Source: CAZYBC01 sp964645645
Lineage (GTDB): Bacteria; Patescibacteriota; Microgenomatia; UBA1400; PJMF01
Direction of reading: 5' to 3'
Assembly (NCBI GenBank): GCA_964645645.1
Contig: CAZYBC010000006.1
Coordinates: 1-63,224 of the forward strand
DNA length: 63,224 bases
Shown: positions 54,100-62,870 of the stretch, in pieces
How the letters are laid out: every line of letters begins with the position of its first letter
Position numbering within the stretch: position 1 is the first letter of the stretch
Translations under genes and position numbers: made by a program
The notes under the pieces: generated by a model
Database searches by the model: none
Told to the model about the DNA's origin: nothing
The model's input: the letters and a program-made list of their open reading frames with translations, nothing else

Positions 54100-55734
54100 T
54101 TATTCTTCTAACTTGACTGCTAACCACCAACTCCAAATACCGCCGGTAATAAAGAACAAACCAGCCAGAATTAGAGCTAGTGTCACTTCAAAGCTTCCAG
54201 CTGAAAAAGTTCCACTAGAAGTAGAAACAACTGCAGACCGACTACTCATAGCTACGGTGGGACTTAATTTTACAGTTGGAGTAACTTTTTGAGTAGGGGT
54301 AGGAGAAGAGTAAGGATTACCAGAACCATAAGTTGTACTAGCTAAGGCTAATTGATTACTGGTGGTAGAAGTTTTTTCACCCACATAGAAGGTTTTAGTT
54401 GTGGTAACTAATTTACCAGTGGTTGGATCAGTATAACTATAAGTAACTGTGTGTTCACCTGGTTCTAGATTTTTACCCAAAGTGGCGAGATCAAGTTCAA
54501 AATCACCATTTTTATCGGCGGTAACAGTCGTTTCAATCTGATTATCAGAATGGATCTCAATTGTAACCACTACGTTTGGTTTAGCTTCACCTTTAATTAA
54601 AGGCTGAGCAACGTGCTCTAATTGAGTAGTATCTTTAACAGTTAAATCTACTTCTGTTGCTAAAGTAGCTGAAGTAGAAGCTGAAGTAGAAGTAGGAGCC
54701 TTAGTAGGAGCAACCGTTACAGAACTAGCTGGGACACTCGTAGGAATTGGCATACTATAATCACTAACCACTTCGCTAGGTGAATCATCATACACGTCAC
54801 TATCTGAATAATCAGTCACATTGTTACTTGGCTCTTCCTCAAGAGCTGAAGACATACTTAAATTTGCTAAATTCTTGCCAAAAGCAGAATTACTAGCTTC
54901 ACCAGTAGTCTGACCCGTTGTTAGAGTTGGGATAGCACTAGGGCTAACAGCGGGAACAGTGCTAGCTGAGGCAGCGCCAAATTTTAAATCAGCAACTGGC
55001 TGAGCACTAGCAATAGTAGTTTGATAACTTAAAGTCTGACTAAAACTTTTGCCTTGAGCTAAAAAATTAACAGCTGTATCTTTGTTAAAAATAGCTGAAG
55101 CTGTACCCTTGGCATTTCTAGCGGTAGCCAAAGAAATTCCCCAGCCACCGGTATTCCGCACTAAAGAAGAAAGTGGACCTGCTTCACTCATGGTTAAATA
55201 AACGACGCTGCCTTCTGCTGGCGTACCATCTTGATTATATAAATTACCATAAATCATCGTAGAATCAGGAGCTGAACTTAAAGAAGCCGCTGTTGTTACT
55301 GTGAAAGGTTTACCTTGATTATCAAAAGTAGTTCTTTCTGAGCTAGTTCCTAAAACATAAAAATAAGCAGTGTTAGGTTTTAAACTTCTTACAGTAATAT
55401 GATGAACATTGTAATTACCAGCCACACCAGAAAGCTGAGTTCTGTCATCACTAGCTTGAAGGCTAAGTTTATTTTCAGCGCTACCATATTTAACAAAACT
55501 AGTAGTAGGTTCATCTGTAAAAAATGACACGGTAAAACTAGTATCAGTTACATTAGTTAAGCGGACATTTTTAGGAGTGGTCTGAGGAGTGGCTCTAGGA
55601 GCAAAAACTCCAGTCCCATTTTTAAATAACAATAAGCCTGACACTAAAGCCCCAACTAAAACGAAAATGCCAATCATGGTAGGCATCTGTTTCTGCATCA
55701 AATTTTTTCTTTTGTTAACAACTGGTTGTGGCAT
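54100..55734 (-). CDS. Surface protein with Fn3-like and Ig-like domains
   Basis: The start is placed at the ATG at 55734 (MPQPVVNKRKNLMQKQMPTM); 544 residues. After an N-terminal membrane helix (GIFVLVGALVSGLLLF), residues 50-135 resemble an Fn3-type domain (NVRLTNVTDTSFTVSFFTDE). A Ser/Thr/Pro-rich linker follows, then an Ig-like domain near residues 370-460 (QPLIKGEAKPNVVVTIEI, LEPGEHTVTYSYTDPTTGK), and a C-terminal membrane helix (LALILAGLFFITGGIWSWW). It is probably a surface adhesin or scaffold. Its stop is 6 nt from the start of the giant gene. Confidence 0.75.
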   Translation of the reverse strand: MPQPVVNKRKNLMQKQMPTMIGIFVLVGALVSGLLLFKNGTGVFAPRATPQTTPKNVRLTNVTDTSFTVSFFTDEPTTSFVKYGSAENKLSLQASDDRTQLSGVAGNYNVHHITVRSLKPNTAYFYVLGTSSERTTFDNQGKPFTVTTAASLSSAPDSTMIYGNLYNQDGTPAEGSVVYLTMSEAGPLSSLVRNTGGWGISLATARNAKGTASAIFNKDTAVNFLAQGKSFSQTLSYQTTIASAQPVADLKFGAASASTVPAVSPSAIPTLTTGQTTGEASNSAFGKNLANLSMSSALEEEPSNNVTDYSDSDVYDDSPSEVVSDYSMPIPTSVPASSVTVAPTKAPTSTSASTSATLATEVDLTVKDTTQLEHVAQPLIKGEAKPNVVVTIEIHSDNQIETTVTADKNGDFELDLATLGKNLEPGEHTVTYSYTDPTTGKLVTTTKTFYVGEKTSTTSNQLALASTTYGSGNPYSSPTPTQKVTPTVKLSPTVAMSSRSAVVSTSSGTFSAGSFEVTLALILAGLFFITGGIWSWWLAVKLEE

Positions 55735-55867
55735 ATAAAATCTAGAAGTAAAGAACTTCCTGTTATCATTAAAGACAAAAATTGAACTTAATTCAAGGCG
55801 AAACAAAACCGAAATTTACTCAAGCAAAAATAATTGACTGAGTTAGCACTAGTTAATACAACTAACC

Positions 55868-56290
55868 TTATTGAAAATTCATAACATTAGCAGCTGGAGA
55901 AGCCACAGCCGGAGTAACTGTTTTAGCCGCATTACTTACAGCTGGACTTGGGGTAACAACTAATTGATCTGCCCCAACTTTTACAATTTTCATTAAATTT
56001 TTATTGTTTTCATCTTCTTGAACCATATAAATATCAAATTTAGCTAAATCACTAGCAGAATAAATTTGCTTTTTCTCTAAAGTATCCAAAACAGTAGTAT
56101 CAACACTAGGAGTCAAAGGACTAGCTAAATTTTTTAACTCAGTAGAAATTTTTAAAGTATTCTGAGCAGTAAAAAGATTCATCATTACCCAAAGTAAAAT
56201 TACAACCAATAAAAAAACTAGAAAAGTAAATAAAAACTTCCGTTGTTTTAAATCTGCTATTTGACTAACTGGCTTATTACTTGATGACAT
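55868..56290 (-). CDS. Small anchored protein in the pilus-like operon
   Basis: The 140-residue protein has one membrane helix (FTFLVFLLVVILLWVMMNLF) near residues 23-42, a short periplasmic helical region and an Ala/Val/Pro-rich tail. It is 3 nt from the pilO-like gene. Position matches PilP or a minor component of the alignment complex, but I see no PilP motif, so the identity is open. Confidence 0.55.
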   Translation of the reverse strand: MSSSNKPVSQIADLKQRKFLFTFLVFLLVVILLWVMMNLFTAQNTLKISTELKNLASPLTPSVDTTVLDTLEKKQIYSASDLAKFDIYMVQEDENNKNLMKIVKVGADQLVVTPSPAVSNAAKTVTPAVASPAANVMNFQ

Positions 56291-56293
56291 AGG

Positions 56294-56971
56294 TTAATTC
56301 TGTGTTTTTAATTCAACTTTTTGAGTCTCATCTACTTTAGTATTATTACCTAAATCATAATATGGAACCTGCAAACTAAGAGTCGCCTTTAAACTCTTTT
56401 GCCCTCGATTATCATTAACATGAAAAGTAATGCTATCTACAATAATTAATCTTCTATTAGAACGTAATTTTTCTGCCACATTACGAATAGCCTGATAATT
56501 ACCAATTAAACTCAATTTTAAAATCAGGTTATTTTGTTTAGCTTTGCTTAAATTACTAGTAGTAAGATTAGTTAAATCAGTTTCAACTGGGATTTCATTA
56601 ACTGAAGCAGTTTCTATTACTACTACTTCTTCACTGCAAACTTTTTCAATTGTTTTTAATAACTCTAATAGATTAGCCGAACTAGGAATTGCTTGGTCTA
56701 AAAGATAAAGCCTGTTTTCCAAATTAGAATACACTTGCTGAGCTGAAGCTAAAGCAGAAATCTTTTGGTCAAACTTTTTAGACAATTCTTTTTTATCTTC
56801 AATTTCTTTAATCAAATCAGCCATAGTTAGTAAAGTAGGACGGATAGCCGCCAAAGCAAAAAATACAATTGAAAAAACAGTCAGAAATAATTCCAGAGAA
56901 ACCTTAGCAACTGGATTGTTATAAAAAGTTTGTAAAGCTAGATTCAATTGTGTTTTTTCTTTAGTAGACAT
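56294..56971 (-). CDS. pilO: PilO-like type IV pilus assembly protein
   Basis: The 225-residue protein has a short N-terminus, one membrane helix (LELFLTVFSIVFFALAAI), a coiled coil (IEDKKELSKKFDQKISALAS) and a C-terminal ferredoxin-like region with LLELLKTIEKVC and GNYQAIRNVAEKLRSNRRLI, as in PilO. PilO pairs with PilN in the inner membrane to align the pilus machine. It is 5 nt after the pilN-like gene. No pilM, pilin or motor ATPase gene is in the window. Confidence 0.75.
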   Translation of the reverse strand: MSTKEKTQLNLALQTFYNNPVAKVSLELFLTVFSIVFFALAAIRPTLLTMADLIKEIEDKKELSKKFDQKISALASAQQVYSNLENRLYLLDQAIPSSANLLELLKTIEKVCSEEVVVIETASVNEIPVETDLTNLTTSNLSKAKQNNLILKLSLIGNYQAIRNVAEKLRSNRRLIIVDSITFHVNDNRGQKSLKATLSLQVPYYDLGNNTKVDETQKVELKTQN

Positions 56972-56976
56972 ATTTT

Positions 56977-57600
56977 TTAATTAAGATCTGGTTCTGTTTC
57001 AGTAGTCACTGATTTTTTAGTTTCCGTGTCTTGTTTTTTAACCTCAATTGTTTTTTTAGTATTAGCTTTTAAGCTAAAGGCAAAACCTGGACGATTGTCA
57101 TCCAGAGATTCTATCTTATCAATTCTTACTTCAAAAAAATCCTCTGACAAAGTTAAATTATTAACAAAAGTATTCAGCATACTTTGAGAAAAAACTTCAC
57201 CTTCAACACTAACCGAATTTTGATTAATAGTTAAATTCTCAAAAACCACATTACTAGGAGTAATCTTACTTAGTTTAGGAAAAATATCAGCAATATTATC
57301 ATTAACAGCCAAAACCTTATAATCAGTCAGCTTCTTTTGCAGATTTAAAAAATTGGTTTCTAATTCACCATAAGATAAAATTAAAGATTTTTTCTGTTCA
57401 ATTTCTTTATTAATATCTGTCCGCTGACGATCTAAAGTAAACCTAGCCACAAAACTTAAAATTACTAATAGTTCAGTAAAAATCACAATATATCTACCCA
57501 CTGATAAAGCCCACTGGATAGAACGACCAATTACTCCTTTAAAAAAAGGATCCTTAGGAAAAAGATTAATCTTAATCTCGACAGGCTTCTTATTAGGCAT
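56977..57600 (-). CDS. pilN: PilN-like type IV pilus assembly protein
   Basis: The 207-residue protein begins KPVEIKINLFPKDPFFKGVI, the INLxP-type N-terminal motif by which PilN contacts PilM, followed by one membrane helix and a coiled coil (INKEIEQKKSLILSYGELET). The C-terminal domain reads VFENLTINQNSVSVEGEVFS, common in PilN. A minus-strand TACAAT (57608-57613) is 7 nt before the ATG, so this operon probably has its own promoter after murJ. Confidence 0.8.
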   Translation of the reverse strand: MPNKKPVEIKINLFPKDPFFKGVIGRSIQWALSVGRYIVIFTELLVILSFVARFTLDRQRTDINKEIEQKKSLILSYGELETNFLNLQKKLTDYKVLAVNDNIADIFPKLSKITPSNVVFENLTINQNSVSVEGEVFSQSMLNTFVNNLTLSEDFFEVRIDKIESLDDNRPGFAFSLKANTKKTIEVKKQDTETKKSVTTETEPDLN

Positions 57601-57655
57601 TGCTTTTATTGTAACAAGTTTATAAAGAAAACACCATTAACTTAAACCACTCAAA

Positions 57656-59347
57656 TTAGATATCAAAGTCTTCGCTGGTACCCTCCAAGATAACTTCTTT
57701 ACTTTTCTTGAGAGGCTGTTGCCATTTACCCAATTTCTGGAAAATCACTGACAAATATTTTAATTCTTTAATATCTAACAATACCGCAAAATATAAATAA
57801 ACCAGCATCCCGATAGTACCAGTACAAACAGTTAAACCAATTAATTCAATTGTTTTACTCGTATCAAAAACTAACTCATCAAAAATTTTAAATGGCAAAT
57901 AAATAAAAACTGCCATCAAAAAACTTGCAACTAACATTTTAAATTGAGCCTTTAACAAATCTTTTCGTAAAAAGAGATTACTAATCTTCCAATCTAGTAA
58001 AAATGCAAAAACAATCACTTCTAACAAAGCCGAAGCTACTGTCGCCCAAGCCAAAGATAATACTCCAGCTGAGAGTTGAAAAACCCCCAACCATGCTACC
58101 AATAAATAAACAAGCATAGATAATAATGCAACAAAAAAAGGAGTAGTGGTATCTTTTAAAGCATGAAAAGCCCGCAATAATAGTTGACTAATAGCTTGTA
58201 AACAAATTGATAACGCTAGTAACGCCACAATTCTACTGGTCAAAACTGTTGTTTTCCAAGGGAAATTGTCAGTCCCAAACACCAAACGGACAATTGGTAA
58301 TTTTAAAATTAATAACAAAATTGACGCAGGCATACTTAAAAAAGAAATTTGATTAAGTGACTGAATAATTAAACGGCGGAAAGATTCACGATCTAGTTCC
58401 CCTGATTCTTCAGATAAAAAAGGTAAAGAGGCCTGACTAATGGGAACTCCAAAAATTCTAATTGGTAAAGCCATCAGCCTTAAGCCCAATTTCATAGCAA
58501 CAAAACTCAAATCACCAACACTGGTGGCAAAAAATCCAAGAGCCAAATTTTGTAACTCAGAAACTGATAACGTCAAAATTCTTAACGGCGCTAAAGAAAA
58601 AAATTGCTTAACACTAGGATGTTTAAAATCTAACACAAAACGAAAACGGAAGCCTAATTTATAAGCCAAAGGCAATTGAATTAATAAATGTAATAATGCT
58701 CCCAACACTACTCCCACCCCAGCCGCATAAATACCTAGCCAAGGAGCAAACAAAAATACTCCTAACACAATCCCCAAGTTATATAAAACTGGCGCAATAG
58801 AAGGCATAATAAACCGCTGATAAGATTGCAATAAGCCAGTTAAAAAATTAGAAACAGCAAACAAAATTTGAGCTAACAACATAATTTTAGTTAGCTTAGC
58901 CGCAATCTCAATTTGAGCCGCACTAAAAGCCGCTCCTGTCCGCCAATTGGTAAGATCCTTAGCAAAAATAAAAGCCACCGCTGAAATAATCACAAATAAA
59001 AGCAACAAAATATTCATAAAATTATTAGTAGCTTTTAATGCTTCTTGTTCATCTTTTTTTCTTAAAGAAGTAAAAACCGGAATAAAAGCCGCACTCACCG
59101 CCCCCAAAACAATTAACTGAAATAACATATCTGGAATTTGAAAAGCTACCTGAAAAGCTTCATAGGCTTGTTGAGAAGCCTCATTGTAAAAATAAGATTG
59201 GATTAGTAATCTTTCTCTAATTAATCCCGATAAAGATGATAAAACATTGGCAATAGTAATCACTAAAGCTGCGGATAAGATAGTTTTTTGTTGATGTTCT
59301 AACCAAGCAGAATTGGTTTTAAACAAACTTTTAAGCCGTTCAAACAT
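57656..59347 (-). CDS. murJ: Lipid II flippase MurJ
   Basis: The 563-residue protein has about fourteen membrane spans and MurJ-type signatures: SLSGLIRERLLIQSYF, AFQVAFQIPDMLFQLIVLGA then VSAAFIPVFT near residues 37-95, and ALPIRIFGVPISQASLPFLS. MurJ flips lipid II to the outer face for peptidoglycan synthesis, matching the two class A PBPs in the window. A palindrome (H9) sits about 10 nt upstream of its start. Confidence 0.93.
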   Translation of the reverse strand: MFERLKSLFKTNSAWLEHQQKTILSAALVITIANVLSSLSGLIRERLLIQSYFYNEASQQAYEAFQVAFQIPDMLFQLIVLGAVSAAFIPVFTSLRKKDEQEALKATNNFMNILLLLFVIISAVAFIFAKDLTNWRTGAAFSAAQIEIAAKLTKIMLLAQILFAVSNFLTGLLQSYQRFIMPSIAPVLYNLGIVLGVFLFAPWLGIYAAGVGVVLGALLHLLIQLPLAYKLGFRFRFVLDFKHPSVKQFFSLAPLRILTLSVSELQNLALGFFATSVGDLSFVAMKLGLRLMALPIRIFGVPISQASLPFLSEESGELDRESFRRLIIQSLNQISFLSMPASILLLILKLPIVRLVFGTDNFPWKTTVLTSRIVALLALSICLQAISQLLLRAFHALKDTTTPFFVALLSMLVYLLVAWLGVFQLSAGVLSLAWATVASALLEVIVFAFLLDWKISNLFLRKDLLKAQFKMLVASFLMAVFIYLPFKIFDELVFDTSKTIELIGLTVCTGTIGMLVYLYFAVLLDIKELKYLSVIFQKLGKWQQPLKKSKEVILEGTSEDFDI

Positions 59348-59357
59348 ATTGATTTCT

Positions 59358-59396
59358 ATTAGATTTACTGCGAAATAAAATTTCGCAGTAAGTTTA
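59358..59396. repeat. Palindrome H9 upstream of murJ
   Basis: TTACTGCGAAAT (about 59365-59376) pairs perfectly with ATTTCGCAGTAA (59380-59391); the arms extend imperfectly outward. It shares GCAGTAAGTNTATTA with H8. It lies in the murJ leader rather than after a gene, so it is not simply a terminator. Confidence 0.65.
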
Positions 59397-59511
59397 TTAT
59401 AGAAGAACTTTTTTACCTGGTATAGGTAGAATTAAAGCTTACTGATTGTGTCACGCATTACTAGATAATAAAATGTCATTAAAACAGAGCAACACAGACC
59501 ATAATTCTAGA

Positions 59512-59540
59512 TTGAAAAAAAATCTTATCTCTAGTATAAT
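59512..59540 (+). promoter_or_regulatory. rpsT promoter
   Basis: TTGAAA (59512-59517), 17-bp spacer, TATAAT (59535-59540): the best housekeeping-sigma promoter in the window. The ATG is 8 nt beyond the -10, so the mRNA should be leaderless or nearly so. Confidence 0.8.
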
Positions 59541-59548
59541 TAGCCCCT

Positions 59549-59866
59549 ATGCCAATACTTAAGAATGCAAAAAAAACTTTAAGAGCTAGCAAAAGAAAAG
59601 CTACCTTTAATAATCGTGTGAAATCTATCGCTAAAACTGTCGTTGATAAATTCACTAAAGAACCAAGCCTTATTAATTTATGCAATGCCCAAAGTGCAAT
59701 TGATAAAGCCGTTAAGAAAAATATCTTTGCTAAAAACAAAGCCTCAAGAATGAAAGCTAAAATTAGCAAGCTAGCTAAAACTGCTGGAGTAAAATTAGAA
59801 AAAAAAGTGAAAACTGTTAAAGTTAAGACTACTAAAACCGCCAGCAAAAAAGCTACCAAAAAATAA
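59549..59866 (+). CDS. rpsT: Ribosomal protein bS20
   Basis: The 105-residue basic protein reads NAKKTLRASKRKATFNNRVK at the N-terminus and AIDKAVKKNIFAKNKASRMKAKISK centrally, typical of bS20. It ends in a Lys/Thr tail (VKTTKTASKKATKK) longer than usual. bS20 binds 16S rRNA early in 30S assembly. lepA follows after 21 nt. Confidence 0.93.
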   Translation: MPILKNAKKTLRASKRKATFNNRVKSIAKTVVDKFTKEPSLINLCNAQSAIDKAVKKNIFAKNKASRMKAKISKLAKTAGVKLEKKVKTVKVKTTKTASKKATKK

Positions 59867-59887
59867 ACGCTAAATTAGCTCCTTATC

Positions 59888-61717
59888 ATGAATACTCAAA
59901 AATTAATGCGTAATTTTTGTATTATTGCGCATATTGACCACGGTAAAACCACTCTTACTGACGCTTTTTTGCGCCTCACTAAAACCGTGTCTGATTTACA
60001 GTTTCATACCAGAATGATGGATTCTAATCCCATTGAACAAGAAAAAGGTGTCACTATTAAACTTGCTCCTGTCAGAATGAAATATCAATATCAAGACAGT
60101 CAAAATGAAGACACTCCTAATGGTGAATATATTTTAAATTTGATTGATACTCCTGGCCACGTTGATTTTGGTTATGAAGTTAACCGTTCCTTAGCTGCCT
60201 GCGAAGGAGCACTCTTATTAGTTGATGCCACTCAAGGTATTCAAGCCCAAACTTTAGCCAACTACCAAAAAGCCAAAGATTTAAACCTGACTATTATCCC
60301 TGTAATTAATAAAATTGACCTACCTAGCGCTGATTTAGAAAGAAGTATCCTAGAATGCATGGAAACTTTTAATGTAGCCGAAGAAGATATTCTGCTCTGT
60401 AGTGCTAAAACTTCTCAAGGGGTAGAACAAATTTTAAAAACTATTGTAGAAAAAATTCCCCCTCCAACTGGCTTTGATGATCCTCAACTTAACCAAAAAC
60501 CGCTTAAAGCGCAAATTATTACCTCAATTTTTGATAATCATTTAGGTGCCATTGCTTATATTAGAATGATTGAAGGGACACTTAATAGAGAAACTCTTTA
60601 TCTTTTTCACAGTCAGACCAGCTTTGAGCCCATTGAATTTGGCTTTTTTATTCCTAACCGAATTAAAACTCAACAATTAATAGCTGGCGAAGTAGGTTAT
60701 ATTGCCACCGGCCTCAAAGATATTAAGCTTCTTAAAATTGGTGACACCATCACCAGTTTTAATCAACGTCAAAATATCCAAGCTTTAGCTGGTTTTAAAG
60801 AACCAACTCCAATGGTGTTTATGGAACTTTACCCAGTTGACACCGCTGATTTTCATCTTTTAGAAGAAGCAATGAGCAAGCTAGCCATTCATGACAGCGC
60901 CCTGCAATACTCAGCCACTCATTCTCTGGCTCTTGGCAATGGCTTACGTGTTGGGTTTTTAGGAATTTTTCATGCAGAAGTAGTGAGAGAAAGATTAACA
61001 AAAGAATTTTCCCTTAATTTAATCGCTACTGCGCCTTCGGTTGTTTATCGGCTCACCTTAAAAAATGGGGAAACTATTATTATCAAAAATCCTGGCGAAA
61101 TGCCTGATCCAAATTTAATTGAACAAATTGAAGAACCAGTTGTTACTGCTTTAATTTATACTCCTGAAGAATATGTCGCCAATGTAATGAAATTCGTCCG
61201 TACTAAACGGGGTGTTTTAATTAACACCAATCGCAGCGGTAATCGTAATATTTTGGAATATCAAATTCCTTTAGCCGAATTAATTACAGATTTCCACGAT
61301 CAACTTAAGTCTCTATCTTCTGGTTTTGCTTCTTTAGAATATGATCTCACTGGTTATCAAGTAGTTGATGCCGTTAAAGTCAGCATTGTAGTTCATCATG
61401 AATCAATTGAAGCCTTAAGTTTTATTTGTCCAAGAGATCAAGCCGAAAACAGAGCTCGCAAGTTGGTCATCAAATTAAAAGATGTCATTCCTAAGCAACT
61501 TTTTGAAATTCCTATTCAAGCAGCGCTTGGAGGAAAAGTGATTGCTAGAGAAACTATTAAAGCTTTTAGAAAAGACGTGACTGCTAAATTATATGGTGGA
61601 GATGTAACAAGAAGAATGAAACTATTACGTAAACAAGCCGCTGGTAAAAAAAGAATGAAGCAATTTGGTAAAGTAGAGTTAAACCAAGAAGCATTTTTGG
61701 CGGTGTTGGAGAGTTAA
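59888..61717 (+). CDS. lepA: Elongation factor 4 (LepA)
   Basis: The 609-residue GTPase has G1 AHIDHGKTTL, G3 DTPGHVDF, G4 NKIDLP and the LepA-specific C-terminus (GGDVTRRMKLLRKQAAGKKRMK). It is a translational GTPase acting on ribosomes, with a role in 30S biogenesis or back-translocation. The length is normal. A perfect 23-bp palindrome (H5) begins 3 nt after the stop. Confidence 0.97.
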   Translation: MNTQKLMRNFCIIAHIDHGKTTLTDAFLRLTKTVSDLQFHTRMMDSNPIEQEKGVTIKLAPVRMKYQYQDSQNEDTPNGEYILNLIDTPGHVDFGYEVNRSLAACEGALLLVDATQGIQAQTLANYQKAKDLNLTIIPVINKIDLPSADLERSILECMETFNVAEEDILLCSAKTSQGVEQILKTIVEKIPPPTGFDDPQLNQKPLKAQIITSIFDNHLGAIAYIRMIEGTLNRETLYLFHSQTSFEPIEFGFFIPNRIKTQQLIAGEVGYIATGLKDIKLLKIGDTITSFNQRQNIQALAGFKEPTPMVFMELYPVDTADFHLLEEAMSKLAIHDSALQYSATHSLALGNGLRVGFLGIFHAEVVRERLTKEFSLNLIATAPSVVYRLTLKNGETIIIKNPGEMPDPNLIEQIEEPVVTALIYTPEEYVANVMKFVRTKRGVLINTNRSGNRNILEYQIPLAELITDFHDQLKSLSSGFASLEYDLTGYQVVDAVKVSIVVHHESIEALSFICPRDQAENRARKLVIKLKDVIPKQLFEIPIQAALGGKVIARETIKAFRKDVTAKLYGGDVTRRMKLLRKQAAGKKRMKQFGKVELNQEAFLAVLES

Positions 61718-61719
61718 AA

Positions 61720-61786
61720 AATTTGATTTTATATTTAAGAACACAACAAGCTACGCTTGAATGGTTCTTAAATATAAAATCAAATT
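61720..61786. repeat. Intergenic palindrome H5 with conserved loop core
   Basis: Perfect 23-bp arms (61720-61742 and 61764-61786) flank a 21-nt loop containing AGCTACGCTTGAATG. It begins right after the lepA stop. A 27-nt stretch (61740-61766) recurs in inverted orientation at 61861-61887 with about two differences. Confidence 0.9.
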
Positions 61787-61812
61787 ACTCAGCCTTTATT
61801 TGAAGGAAGTTT

Positions 61813-61907
61813 TTGTTCTTGGCAACCATTCTTCCAATGATTTTCTAAATTATTTATGACAACCATTCAAGCGTAGCTTGTTGCGTTGCCAGAAACAATT
61901 TAGAAAA
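61813..61907. repeat. Nested palindrome H6 with inverted core
   Basis: TTTTCTAAATTATTT (61841-61855) pairs with AAACAATTTAGAAAA (61893-61907) with one mismatch. A second partial arm, TTGTTCTTGGCAAC (about 61813-61826), matches the complement of GTTGCCAGAAACAA on the right. The loop carries the H5 core in the opposite orientation (AACCATTCAAGCGTAGCT). It abuts the TATAAT promoter of the next gene. Confidence 0.75.
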
Positions 61908-61914
61908 GATTTGT

Positions 61915-61920
61915 TATAAT
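61915..61920 (+). promoter_or_regulatory. -10 box of the PH-domain gene
   Basis: Perfect TATAAT, 6 nt before the ATG at 61927 and 7 nt after the end of palindrome H6, so the hairpin overlaps the spacer/-35 region. No good -35 is visible. Confidence 0.6.
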
Positions 61921-61926
61921 ATCTTC

Positions 61927-62619
61927 ATGACTTCTCGTTCACCTAGATCAGAAAAAAAAGACAAAATTTCTATCAAAGTAGATATCGAAAAAAAGAGTAA
62001 ATCTTCTCCATCTAAACATCCTGACGAATATTCTCATACTTTAAAATTAGAACAACCTACTGAAAGTTTGTTTAAAGCTTTTGCTCCAAAACCTTTAAGA
62101 ATTGCTTTTGATTCTCAACTTACCGAAGAAAAAATCATTTTATTACTCCGTCGCCATCCGATTACTCAAGTAAAAAAAATTGTTATTGCTGTTGTAGCCT
62201 TTTTTGTGCCAATCTTATTTTTTTCTTCACCTTTATTAGATTTTTTTCCCCCTAACTACAAATTAGCTTTAATTTTAGGTTGGTATTTACTGCTCACCAG
62301 CTTTGTTTTAGAAGCATTTTTAGTTTGGTTTTTCAATGTCTTTATTGTTACAGATGAAAGAATCATTGATGTAGACTTCAGCAATTTAATTTACAAAAAT
62401 ATTTCTTCGGCCAAGATTGATAATATTGAAGATATTACCATCGAAACAGGAGGAGTATTAGCCTCAGTGGTTGATTACGGTACTGTATATATTCAGACTG
62501 CTGGAGAAAAACCAGAAATAGAATTTGAAGATGTCCCTCAGCCAGCTAAAGTGGTGGCAATTCTTAACGAATTAATGTTAGAAGAAGAACAAGAAAAATT
62601 AGAAGGAAGGGCTAAATAA
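61927..62619 (+). CDS. Bacterial PH-domain membrane protein
   Basis: The 230-residue protein has a Ser/Lys-rich N-terminal 50 residues, then LTEEKIILLLRRHPITQVKK before two membrane helices, followed by a PH-like domain: FIVTDERIIDVDFSNLIYKN, SAKIDNIEDITIETGGVLAS, DYGTVYIQTAG. This is the YdbS-type bPH layout. Function is unknown. The gene overlaps the next one by one base. Confidence 0.75.
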   Translation: MTSRSPRSEKKDKISIKVDIEKKSKSSPSKHPDEYSHTLKLEQPTESLFKAFAPKPLRIAFDSQLTEEKIILLLRRHPITQVKKIVIAVVAFFVPILFFSSPLLDFFPPNYKLALILGWYLLLTSFVLEAFLVWFFNVFIVTDERIIDVDFSNLIYKNISSAKIDNIEDITIETGGVLASVVDYGTVYIQTAGEKPEIEFEDVPQPAKVVAILNELMLEEEQEKLEGRAK

Positions 62620-62858
62620 TGTTAAACGACTCTTTCTTAAATACTTTAAATTTAAGCCAATTTGTCCTAGGTATTTTTCATTTTGCCTTTAGCCTGGCTA
62701 GCATCGTGTACATTGTCTTTGCTATCGTGGTAGTCAGACAAATTGCAGTAATGAAAAAAACTTTAATTACTAGCTTTTCACCAATTATCACTATCTTGGG
62801 CTTTGCCCATTTAGGTTTTGCTTTTGTTGTTGCCTTATTTTTTATTTTAAGTTTATAA
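62619..62858 (+). CDS. Small two-helix membrane protein (DUF5657-like)
   Basis: The 79-residue protein has two membrane helices (SLASIVYIVFAIVVVRQIAV and LGFAHLGFAFVVALFFILSL). It overlaps the PH-domain gene by one base, so the two are coupled. Similar small proteins are common in CPR genomes. Function is unknown. Confidence 0.6.
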   Translation: MLNDSFLNTLNLSQFVLGIFHFAFSLASIVYIVFAIVVVRQIAVMKKTLITSFSPIITILGFAHLGFAFVVALFFILSL

Positions 62859-62870
62859 GGCAAACAAAAA

